This document shows positions 42,730-49,293 of a stretch of DNA of 64,000 nt, one piece after another. How positions within the stretch are numbered: the first letter of the stretch is position 1; each line of letters opens with the position of its first letter. A program made the translations under genes and the position numbers. The notes below the pieces were generated by a model. The model saw nothing but the letters and a program-made list of their open reading frames with translations, was not told where the DNA came from and searched no databases. The stretch lies in the NCBI GenBank assembly GCA_963728965.1, contig CAVSMH010000008.1, positions 248,001 through 312,000 on the forward strand. Direction: 5' to 3'. Source of the stretch: DASQZT01 sp963728965. Its GTDB lineage: Bacteria > Acidobacteriota > Terriglobia > Bryobacterales > Bryobacteraceae.

Positions 42730-43262
42730 GCGCGGTGTCGTGGTTCCGGGGGTCGGGGCTGCGGACTATTGGTCGCGGTGCCACCATGGGGTCGGCGCGG
42801 ACGGCTCGCCGGGCCGCCGCGGCGGCGACGCCGCAGGCGATCCCGACGAACACCGGGAGCAGACCCTGAAACACGACGGCCCGCGGCACGCCGCCCGCCG
42901 TGGCGCCTAATGCCATGCCCACGCCTATCTCTTTCACGCGCTCGGTCACCAGGTACGCCATCACACCGTAGATGCCCTCAGCGGCCACAGTTGTCCCTGT
43001 GCTTTTTGCGCGTCGCGACCTTCGGAAAGAGTCACACTGACCGGCCCGCTGCCGGCCACGACAGCGGAGAAGGCGCTCGCGCGATCGCGCGCATATCCAT
43101 ATTCCGGGTAAGAGAAGGCGTACTGAATATCGCCAAGGTTGTGGCTCTGGAACCAGCGCTCGATGCGGACCACGCGGCCGGGGCGGCTTGAGGGCGATGG
43201 CGTTGTATGCCGTAACGAGTGCGGTGTTGATGCCGATGCCGGGCGCCAGGGTGGCGATGCCC
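42730..43262 (-). pseudogene. Degenerate ADOP permease with internal deletions
   Basis: Three pieces of an ADOP are left in different frames. The N-terminal helix is IATLAPGIGINTALVTAYNA (near 43260-43180). Then come RVVRIERWFQSHNLG and SEGRDAQKAQGQLWP (about 43175-42990), in another frame. The last FtsX part holds TERVKEIGVGMALGATAGGV and RADPMVAP (about 42985-42780). Only about 180 of ~800 residues remain, with at least one frameshift and two deletions. The original start is cut off where the transposase fragment begins at about 43263. It is not functional. Confidence 0.75.
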
Positions 43263-43700
43263 ACCACGGATCCAGATGCGCGACTGGCGCGCAAGAGCGG
43301 TGGTCATGAAGCCAAGCTGGCGTATTGCGGCAACGTGATGATCGAGAACCGGAACGGGTTGGTGGTGGATACGGAATTGCTGCAATGCAACGGCACCGCA
43401 GAGCGGGATGCGGCAATGCTGATGGCGGAGCGCGTGGACGGCATCGAGCGCATTACGCTGGCTGCCGATAAAGCATACGACACTAAAGACTTCGTGAGTG
43501 AGATGCGTGGCATGAATGTGGCACCGCATGTCTCGCAGAACACCAAGCGTCCGGGCGGGAGCGCGATCGATGGACGCACCACGCGGCATGAGGGCTATCA
43601 AGTGAGTCAGCGGAAACGGAAGCGCATCGAAGAAGTCTTCGGCTGGATCAAAACGGTCGGGACACTACGAAAGAACACCGTGAACGGCGTGCCGGTGGAA
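43263..43700 (+). mobile_element. IS5-type DDE transposase, C-terminal fragment
   Basis: The plus-strand frame holds about 145 codons of the C-terminal half of an IS5-type transposase. Recognisable parts are TDPDARLARKSGGHEAKLAY, NRNGLVVDTELLQCNGTAER, ITLAADKAYDTKDFV (DDE aspartate region) and YQVSQRKRKRIEEVFGWIKT (catalytic Glu region). The N-terminal half, both terminal inverted repeats and the end of the gene are missing. It abuts the ADOP pseudogene directly at about 43263. It is dead and marks a past rearrangement. Confidence 0.78.
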
Positions 43701-43711
43701 AGAGGCGAGTC

Positions 43712-43909
43712 CTATTCGCGGCATGAATTCGCGATAGTCCACGGGCGCAATTCAGACCGGTTTGACGCGAACGGTGCTCTCGTCGCTGCAGGGAACCTTT
43801 CACCTATCGAACCTTCCAGCGTGCCAACGGGTTCCTGCGCTGCCGCGAGTCCGCCAAGCCACAGCGTAGCCATCGCGGCGCGGACCGCCCTCACTGTACC
43901 CAGCCCCAT
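43712..43909 (-). pseudogene. 5' stub of a lost secreted-protein gene
   Basis: A minus-strand ATG at 43909 starts a signal-peptide-like segment (VRAVRAAMATLWLGGLAAAQ) followed by about 40 residues that do not look conserved before a stop. It looks like the start of a secreted protein gene cut off by the rearrangement that left the transposase fragment. A real tiny secreted peptide cannot be excluded. Confidence 0.3.
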
Positions 43910-44008
43910 GATTGTTCGATGGTATCCGCCTCACTGGCCCGTCCGCAATAATGGAAACATATTATGGCGGAGCCGGTGTCTGCTCCCGCACAATAGCAAT
44001 TCAGCGCC

Positions 44009-44617
44009 ATGGAACCCATGTTTCTCCGCGACGTGGAAACCGCGGAAACCAACAGCCCGTTCGGCGATCTCATCCGGCACGCCAGGCAGGATGGAGCAGA
44101 ATACCCGCAGATCTGGCATTTGTTCGCGTTTCAGCCGCATGCGACGAAGCATCTCGAGCGCTTCACGCAGGCGATCATGCGCGAACCGGGACCGATCAGT
44201 CCCGGCCTGCGCGAACTGATTGCCGCCTACACATCGGCGCGCAATGATTGCCCCTTTTGACTGAAGTCCCACGCCGCAGTTGCGGCGGAACTGTTGGAGG
44301 ACGAGGCGCTGGTGCAGGCCGCCATCCAAGACTTGGAATCCTCGCCGCTTCCGGAGGCCGAGAAGGCGCTCCTCCGTTTTGTAGACAAGGTCAACCACGA
44401 TTCGGTCCACATTGGTCCGCCGGATCTGGAGGCGCTGCACCAGGCCGGCTGGGACGACGCGGCGATCTATTACGCCATCACCGTCTGCGCGCTATTCAAC
44501 TTTTATAACCGCTGGATCGATGCCAGCGGCGTCCACGCGCTCAGCGACGAAGCACATCGCGCGGGCGGCAAGCGTTCGGCGAAGTTCGGTTACGTCCGGA
44601 CTGCGGCGAACGAATGA
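44009..44617 (+). CDS. AhpD-like peroxidase-related protein with predicted selenocysteine (CxxU)
   Basis: The frame from ATG 44009 to the TGA at 44615 encodes 202 residues if the TGA at 44258-44260 (codon 84) is read as selenocysteine. Before the TGA is RELIAAYTSARNDCPF, and after it LKSHAAVAAELLEDEALVQA. Both sides are in the same frame and match the peroxidase-related branch of the carboxymuconolactone decarboxylase/AhpD family, whose active site is C-x-x-C followed by a His three residues on (K-S-H). The TGA sits exactly at the second Cys. The helices after it and the end (ITVCALFNFYNRWIDASGVH) are intact. A SECIS-like hairpin follows. AhpD-type proteins reduce peroxides or peroxiredoxins, and a BCP peroxiredoxin is the next gene. 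The alternative is a recent nonsense mutation. Confidence 0.75.
44272..44287 (+). promoter_or_regulatory. Candidate bacterial SECIS hairpin
   Basis: CGCCGC (44272-44277) pairs perfectly with GCGGCG (44282-44287) around the loop AGTT. The loop starts 17 nt after the TGA, and its second base is G. This agrees with the general description of bacterial SECIS elements: a small apical loop with an early G, placed roughly 16-37 nt after the UGA. It lies within the coding sequence, as expected for bacteria. Confidence 0.6.
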
Positions 44618-44819
44618 GACCGGCGGGGCCGGATCTCTTTCGCATTCACGCTTGCGGCGCCTATGGTCGGGGTCTTTTCCCCAATACTCGGCAGAGTAAT
44701 CGATCGCCTTGGAGTTCGCCACACCCGCATATCGGACGCCTGACATTTCCCTCGCCACGACCGGAGGGTTATTGTGACTGTGGAGGATGAATTCACGGCT
44801 CGCGCGCATTGTATGGGGT

Positions 44820-45353
44820 ATGAAACGAACCGTATCTGTTGCTGTGTCCGTGTTGCTGTTTTCTCTCGTTCTGTCCTCCGTCGCCCTGCGAGCCGCCGAA
44901 ATTCCGGCCGCCGGATCGAAGGCGCCTGATTTCACTCTCCAGTCGCAGGAAGGCAAGACGGTCAGCCTGAAGGAATTCAAAGGCCAGTGGGTGGTCTTGT
45001 ACTTTTATCCGAAAGATATGACTCCGGGATGCACCATCGAAGCCCATAACTTCCAGCGCGATCTCGATCAATACACCGCGAAACACGCCGCCATCGTGGG
45101 CGTGAGCGCGGATTCGATCGACTCGCACCAGCAGTTCTGCACGAAGGAGAGCCTTACGTTCCGGCTGCTGGCGGATCCTGGCAAGGATGTCATCGCGAGC
45201 TATGGGTCGCTAGCCGGCAACGGCACGGTCGCGGCGCGGAACACGTTTCTGATCGATCCCAATGGTGTGATCCGCAAAGTCTACACGAAAGTGAACCCGA
45301 ATTCGCATAGCCAGGAGGTGCTCGCGGACCTTGCGGAACTGGAGAGGAAGTAG
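44820..45353 (+). CDS. Peroxiredoxin, BCP/AhpC-TSA type, exported
   Basis: The 177-residue protein has a signal peptide (MKRTVSVAVSVLLFSLVLSS, cleaved near RAAE) and a BCP-type thioredoxin fold: GSKAPDFTLQSQEGKTVSL and LYFYPKDMTPGCTIEAHNF, with the peroxidatic Cys in T-P-G-C-T. FLIDPNGVIRKVYTKVNP closes the fold. It reduces peroxides and organic hydroperoxides using a thiol donor. ATG 44820 is chosen because the signal peptide then has a normal n-region. The AhpD-like predicted selenoprotein lies 200 bp upstream, co-directional, and could be a redox partner, though the signal peptide places this enzyme in the periplasm. Confidence 0.9.
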   Translation: MKRTVSVAVSVLLFSLVLSSVALRAAEIPAAGSKAPDFTLQSQEGKTVSLKEFKGQWVVLYFYPKDMTPGCTIEAHNFQRDLDQYTAKHAAIVGVSADSIDSHQQFCTKESLTFRLLADPGKDVIASYGSLAGNGTVAARNTFLIDPNGVIRKVYTKVNPNSHSQEVLADLAELERK

Positions 45354-45366
45354 ACGCGCGGCGGGA

Positions 45367-45372
45367 TATAAT
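45367..45372 (+). promoter_or_regulatory. -10 box (TATAAT) of the sigma/anti-sigma operon
   Basis: A consensus TATAAT ends 8 nt before the ATG at 45381. This indicates housekeeping-sigma transcription with an almost leaderless mRNA. Confidence 0.6.
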
Positions 45373-45380
45373 CGATCCGA

Positions 45381-45866
45381 ATGGCGCGTCGCGACGGCGA
45401 TTTCGAGTGGGTCGTACTGCCGCACGCGCCGAGTTTGCTCCGCTTCGCTCTTCGGCTGACTGGCAACTCCTTCCACGCCGAGGACTTGGTGCAGGAGACC
45501 CTTCTACTTGCTTGGCGCGGCTTTGGACGGTTCGAGCCGGGGACCAATGCGCACGCCTGGCTGTTCCGGATCCTCATGAATGTGTTCCGCCAGCAGAAGC
45601 GAAAGGGACGCTCGTCGTTTGGGACCGCGCCTCTGGCTCTTGCCGTTCGGGCAACGCAGCCCTCCAGTCACGCATCTCTGGAAGTGATCCAGGCGTTTGA
45701 CCGTTTGGGCAGCGACCAACGCACTGTGCTGTTGCTCGCCGTTGTCGAGGGCTTCAGGTGCCGTGAGATTTCCGAAATACTCAACGTCCCCATCGGCACC
45801 GTCATGTCACGTCTCAGCCGCGCACGCGAGGTCATGCGCGAGCTGCTCTCGGAAGTAGTCCGATGA
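45381..45866 (+). CDS. ECF RNA polymerase sigma factor
   Basis: The 161-residue protein has the two-domain ECF layout. Sigma region 2 is LRFALRLTGNSFHAEDLVQE and AWLFRILMNVFRQQKRK (about 20-80). Region 4 is FDRLGSDQRTVLLLAVVEGF and ISEILNVPIGTVMSRLSRAR (about 105-150), with the helix-turn-helix. It directs RNA polymerase to stress-response promoters. Its stop overlaps the start of the anti-sigma gene (ATGA), so the two are made together. The redox genes around it suggest, without proof, an oxidative-stress regulon. Confidence 0.93.
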   Translation: MARRDGDFEWVVLPHAPSLLRFALRLTGNSFHAEDLVQETLLLAWRGFGRFEPGTNAHAWLFRILMNVFRQQKRKGRSSFGTAPLALAVRATQPSSHASLEVIQAFDRLGSDQRTVLLLAVVEGFRCREISEILNVPIGTVMSRLSRAREVMRELLSEVVR

Positions 45867-46594
45867 ACACTTGCGCTGGCATTCGGATGCGGGCTCCCCT
45901 GTATCTGTCCGGAGAGATGGATGCCGACGAGCACGATGCATTCGCGGCCCACCTCGCCCAATGCTCCGCCTGTGCGGCGAAGATCGCGGAGGATCGGAAT
46001 CTCGACGCGACGCTCCGATCGGCTCTCGGCGGCTTCGCGCCGGATACTAGCCGGTTGGAGCAGACCCTGCAGCAGAGGATGTCAGTTGATCGGAGACGGC
46101 GGCATCAGGCGTGGGCCGGTGCCATCGCCGCGACCCTGGCGCTGCTGGCCGGGGGGGCGCTCGCGTGGGCGCGTTGGACCAGGCCACCGCAATGGTGCGC
46201 CGCCGCGGTGCTCGATCATCGGACCGAGGTGATCGATCGCCAACCGCGCCGCTGGCGGTCCAGTGACACGGAACTCGCCGGACTAGCGGCACAAAACGGA
46301 CTGCAACTCGGACAGGTAACGGCTATGGCAGCGGCTGGCTACCGGTTGGAGCGTGCCAAAATCTGTGGCATCGACGGTCGGCGGATGCTGCATCTGGTGT
46401 TCTCCAGCGGGACGCGGAGGTATTCGGTCTTTATCTCTCCTCACCTGGGCCCGGCAGAAATGGTGCGTACGATTCGGCGGGGGGCGGAGCAGATCGCGGT
46501 ATTCGAAACCGGCCATTTCCGTGCCCTCGTAGTGTCCGACGGGGCAGCCGCGGAGTGCGCGGAACTCGCCCACGCCGCGCAGAGGCGGTTGTAG
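45863..46594 (+). CDS. Membrane anti-sigma factor with zinc-binding (ZAS) domain
   Basis: The 243-residue protein starts with a short anti-sigma domain holding the ZAS motif H-L-A-Q-C-S-A-C (H-x3-C-x2-C) at about residues 31-38. A single membrane helix follows (WAGAIAATLALLAGGALAWA, ~87-106). The rest is a periplasmic domain of about 135 residues with LVFSSGTRRYSVFISPHLG. Zinc and thiols in such domains often sense redox state and release the sigma factor. It overlaps the sigma gene by 4 bp and must be its partner. Confidence 0.88.
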   Translation: MNTCAGIRMRAPLYLSGEMDADEHDAFAAHLAQCSACAAKIAEDRNLDATLRSALGGFAPDTSRLEQTLQQRMSVDRRRRHQAWAGAIAATLALLAGGALAWARWTRPPQWCAAAVLDHRTEVIDRQPRRWRSSDTELAGLAAQNGLQLGQVTAMAAAGYRLERAKICGIDGRRMLHLVFSSGTRRYSVFISPHLGPAEMVRTIRRGAEQIAVFETGHFRALVVSDGAAAECAELAHAAQRRL

Positions 46595-46829
46595 TTGATG
46601 CGGTCCGTTTCTCGCTCGGAGGGATGGCTAAGCGGCGCCACTCGGACACTGCGGTATCTACGGTCTTTCGTGCCTGGATGGGCCACCATCCGCTCTGAGG
46701 CGCCGTAGCCTCACGTCGGCGCGTCGGGCGTTGTGCGCCAACGTGCCCCTCGAACCCCGCCTCCTCGGGGTTGCGTGCACGTAGTCGGCCTTCTCCGGTA
46801 CGTCTCGCTAAACGGCGGCGGACCGCATC

Positions 46830-47486
46830 TCACGACGCCGGTTTGCGCGCCACCAGGCGGAAGGTCCGGCCCACGCGCTGGCTCTCCTCGATGGTGAATC
46901 CCGCGGCCGCCGCCACGCGGCGGTAGTAGTCCAGGTTCCAGGGGTGTTTCGGGAAGAGGGTGCCGTAACCGGTCTCCACGGTGCCGGCGGGGAGGAGGAA
47001 GCGGAAGGGGAACACGGCGAGGTCCTTGCGGGGGTCGGGCGAAGTGGGCAGCTCAGCATCCCAGACGCGGATCCGCCCGCCGGGCTGGAGCACGCGGAAG
47101 GCTTCCCGCAGAGCCTTTTCCTGCTGATCCGGTTGCATGTACATGAGGGTGAAGAAAGAGGTGACCGTAGCGAAGCTGGCGTCCAGAAACTTGAGATCGG
47201 TGGCATCCATGACGAGCTTGAGCGGGCCTGGGGGAGTGCGGCGGAGACCCCAGGAGAACAGGTCGATGGCGACGACCTGCTTGCCTTTGATGCGGCCGAT
47301 GACGCCTTCCCCGCCGCCTCCGATATCCAGAATCCAGCCATCGGCCGGGAAATCAGCGACCGCCAATTCCTGCTTTTCAAACGTATACACCCGCGCCGGA
47401 TCGATCTTGTCCTGGCCTTCATGCGGGTTCACCTCGGGCGCCTGAGCCTGGGCGAGGAGCAAACAGAACGGAATCAGGAGGAGCAT
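46830..47486 (-). CDS. Secreted or anchored SAM-dependent methyltransferase
   Basis: The 218-residue protein has a short hydrophobic N-terminus (MLLLIPFCLLLAQAQAPE) and a class I methyltransferase fold. Motif I is GWILDIGGGGEGV, motif II VVAIDLFSWGLR, motif III VMDATDLKFLDASF and post-motif LREAFRVLQPGGRIRVWDAE. The substrate is unknown. The N-terminal segment looks like a signal peptide, which is odd for a SAM enzyme; it may be only an anchor. The ATG at 47486 is favoured by TATCCT 8 nt upstream (47495-47500). It is divergent from msrP, 118 bp away. Confidence 0.8.
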   Translation of the reverse strand: MLLLIPFCLLLAQAQAPEVNPHEGQDKIDPARVYTFEKQELAVADFPADGWILDIGGGGEGVIGRIKGKQVVAIDLFSWGLRRTPPGPLKLVMDATDLKFLDASFATVTSFFTLMYMQPDQQEKALREAFRVLQPGGRIRVWDAELPTSPDPRKDLAVFPFRFLLPAGTVETGYGTLFPKHPWNLDYYRRVAAAAGFTIEESQRVGRTFRLVARKPAS

Positions 47487-47494
47487 GTCTGAAT

Positions 47495-47500
47495 AGGATA
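47495..47500 (-). promoter_or_regulatory. -10 box (TATCCT) of the methyltransferase gene
   Basis: The minus-strand TATCCT ends 8 nt before the ATG at 47486. Confidence 0.4.
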
Positions 47501-47588
47501 CGTAACGGAGGCTGGGGAGTTCCCGGAGCGGTGAATTTTCCCGGCGAAATACCGAATCCGGGGAATAGGCGGGCCTCGTCCAAGGATA

Positions 47589-47594
47589 TAGAAT
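47589..47594 (+). promoter_or_regulatory. -10 box (TAGAAT) of the msrPQ operon
   Basis: TAGAAT, within TATAGAAT, ends 10 nt before the ATG at 47605. Confidence 0.5.
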
Positions 47595-47604
47595 TGGCAA
47601 CAAG

Positions 47605-48534
47605 ATGCTGATCAAACAACCCGCGGACATCCGCTACTCAGAGATCACCCCAAAATCTATCTACTTGAATCGCCGGAAGTTCCTGGCCGCGGTTCCGGCC
47701 GCGTTCCTGGGGGCGCGGGCCATGGCCGGGGTCAAGCTGCCCAACCTGGCCAAGAGCCCGTTCAGTACCACCGAGAAGCAGAACACCTATCAAGAGGTGA
47801 CCACGTACAACAATTTCTACGAGTTTGGTACGCAAAAGAACCAACCGTCGCATAACGCCCAGAAGTTCAAGACCCAGCCCTGGACGGTGTCGGTGGAAGG
47901 GGACGTGGCCAAGCCGCGCAAGTTCTCGATGGACGAGATTCTGAAGATCGCCCCGCTCGAGGAGCGGGTATACCGGCACCGGTGCGTGGAGGCTTGGTCG
48001 ATCGTGGTGCCCTGGATCGGCTACTCGCTGAGCGCGCTGCTGAAGGAAGTGCAGCCCACGTCCAAGGCGAAGTACGTGGCGTTCCAGAGCTATTGGGACC
48101 TGGGACAGATGCCGCTGGCGAAGCCGGACATTGCGGGCATCCAGTTTCCCTACGTGGAAGGGCTGCGGCTGGACGAGGCCATGCATCCGCTGGCGCTGCT
48201 GTGCGTGGGCATGTACGGGGAGACCCTGCCGCCGCAGGATGGCGCGCCGGTGCGCATGGTGATTCCGTGGAAGTACGGATTCAAGAGCATCAAGTCGATT
48301 GTGAAGATCAAGCTGGTGGGGAGCGAGCCGCCGACGACGTGGAAGATGACGGTGCCCGAGTGGTATGGATTTTATTCCAACGTCAATCCCAATGTGAACC
48401 CCGTTCGCTGGAACCAGAAGATGGAGCGTCGGCTGCCGGGCTTCTTCCAGAATCACCCGACACAGATCTTCAACGGGTACGGAGACCAGGTGGCCAGCCT
48501 GTACGCGGGCATGGACCTGAAGAAATACTACTAG
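47605..48534 (+). CDS. msrP: Protein-methionine-sulfoxide reductase catalytic subunit
   Basis: MsrP (YedY) is a periplasmic molybdopterin enzyme that repairs oxidised methionine in envelope proteins. The 309-residue protein has a Tat signal (NRRKFLAAVPAAFLGARAMA) and the sulfite-oxidase fold. The molybdenum ligand is Cys127 in YRHRCVEAWSIVVPW. KSIKSIVKIKLVGSEPP and PSEWYGFYSNVNP-like strands (here VPEWYGFYSNVNPNV) are family landmarks. It sits 3 bp before msrQ, its membrane electron donor. It fits the oxidative-stress theme of the block. Confidence 0.96.
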   Translation: MLIKQPADIRYSEITPKSIYLNRRKFLAAVPAAFLGARAMAGVKLPNLAKSPFSTTEKQNTYQEVTTYNNFYEFGTQKNQPSHNAQKFKTQPWTVSVEGDVAKPRKFSMDEILKIAPLEERVYRHRCVEAWSIVVPWIGYSLSALLKEVQPTSKAKYVAFQSYWDLGQMPLAKPDIAGIQFPYVEGLRLDEAMHPLALLCVGMYGETLPPQDGAPVRMVIPWKYGFKSIKSIVKIKLVGSEPPTTWKMTVPEWYGFYSNVNPNVNPVRWNQKMERRLPGFFQNHPTQIFNGYGDQVASLYAGMDLKKYY

Positions 48535-48537
48535 CCC

Positions 48538-49167
48538 ATGCTCAAACGACCCTGGTTCAAAGCCGCGATCTTCTTGGTGTGCCTCGTGCCGCTGGCCTGG
48601 CTCGGCTGGCGTTTTTATAAGGAGGATCTCACTGCCAACCCCGCGGAATTCATTCAGCATTTCACAGGCGACTGGACCATCCGGTTCCTGGTATTTGTGC
48701 TGGCGGTGACGCCGCTGCGCAAGCTGCTCCACCTGCCCAACCTGATCCGTTTCCGGCGCATGATCGGCCTGTTTGCGTTCTTTTACGGGAGCCTGCATTT
48801 TCTGTCGTACCTGTGGCTCGACAAGCTGTTTATGTTCGATGAGATGCTGAAGGACATTCCCAAGCGGCCGTTCATCGCGGCGGGTTTCGCGGCGTTCCTG
48901 GGGATGGTGCCGCTGGCGATCACCTCGACGCGGGGGTGGATCCGCCGGCTGGGCGGGAAACGGTGGCAGCTCCTGCACCGGCTGGTGTATTTCAGCGCCA
49001 TCGCGGCGGTGGTGCACTATTACTGGCTGGTGAAGTCGGACATCCGGCTGCCCTTGCTGTATGCGGGACTGGTGGGAGTGCTGCTGGCGTATCGGGTTTG
49101 GACCTGGATGGTGGGGCGGGCCAGCGTTTCCCGCGAAAGCAAGAGGGCCGCGCCCGTACTTTCCTGA
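48538..49167 (+). CDS. msrQ: Protein-methionine-sulfoxide reductase heme-binding membrane subunit
   Basis: MsrQ (YedZ) passes electrons from the quinone pool or flavin reductase to MsrP. The 209-residue protein has about five to six membrane helices and b-type heme His ligands, seen in FYGSLHFLSYLWLDK and LHRLVYFSAIAAVVHYYWLV. PLAITSTRGWIRRLGGKRW is the conserved loop between them. It follows msrP directly. The stop at 49165 is 10 bp before copy 2 of the small-ORF repeat. Confidence 0.95.
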   Translation: MLKRPWFKAAIFLVCLVPLAWLGWRFYKEDLTANPAEFIQHFTGDWTIRFLVFVLAVTPLRKLLHLPNLIRFRRMIGLFAFFYGSLHFLSYLWLDKLFMFDEMLKDIPKRPFIAAGFAAFLGMVPLAITSTRGWIRRLGGKRWQLLHRLVYFSAIAAVVHYYWLVKSDIRLPLLYAGLVGVLLAYRVWTWMVGRASVSRESKRAAPVLS

Positions 49168-49176
49168 GGGAATGCC

Positions 49177-49293
49177 CTAAAGTTCGGGACGCAAAGGACC
49201 GATCCAATGGGCATGTCTACGGAACCGATCATTATCATCGTAACCGGCCTTTGCTTATTGCTGGGCTAGAATCCACTCATGCGGCTCTGCCAA
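49177..49293 (+). repeat. ~117-bp direct repeat, copy 2
   Basis: It matches 8884-9000. After the promoter box the copied start codons of the VOC gene run for only five codons (MRLCQ) before the sequences diverge and a stop appears. Copy 2 therefore looks like the broken 5' end of a former VOC locus. It lies exactly between msrQ and the hemicellulose cluster. Confidence 0.85.
49207..49269 (+). CDS. Small hydrophobic peptide, 20 residues (copy 2)
   Basis: Same layout as copy 1: ATG 49207, stop TAG 49267, polar head MGMSTEP and hydrophobic core IIIIVTGLCLLLG, with AAAGGA upstream. One change is silent and one is Phe to Leu. It overlaps antisense to the last codons of the GH43 gene. The function is unknown. 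Confidence 0.4.
   Translation: MGMSTEPIIIIVTGLCLLLG

Noticed and set aside
44009..44617. Simple nonsense pseudogene for the AhpD-like gene
   Set aside because: Not excluded, but the TGA sits exactly at the redox Cys, the rest is intact, and a SECIS-like hairpin follows. Selenocysteine is the better reading.
49177..49215. GGGACGCAAAGG resembling part of a c-di-GMP (GEMM-I) riboswitch
   Set aside because: Only the short 3' core is similar. The GCANAGGGCAAACC half and the flanking helices are missing, and copy 1 has GGGACGAAAAGG.
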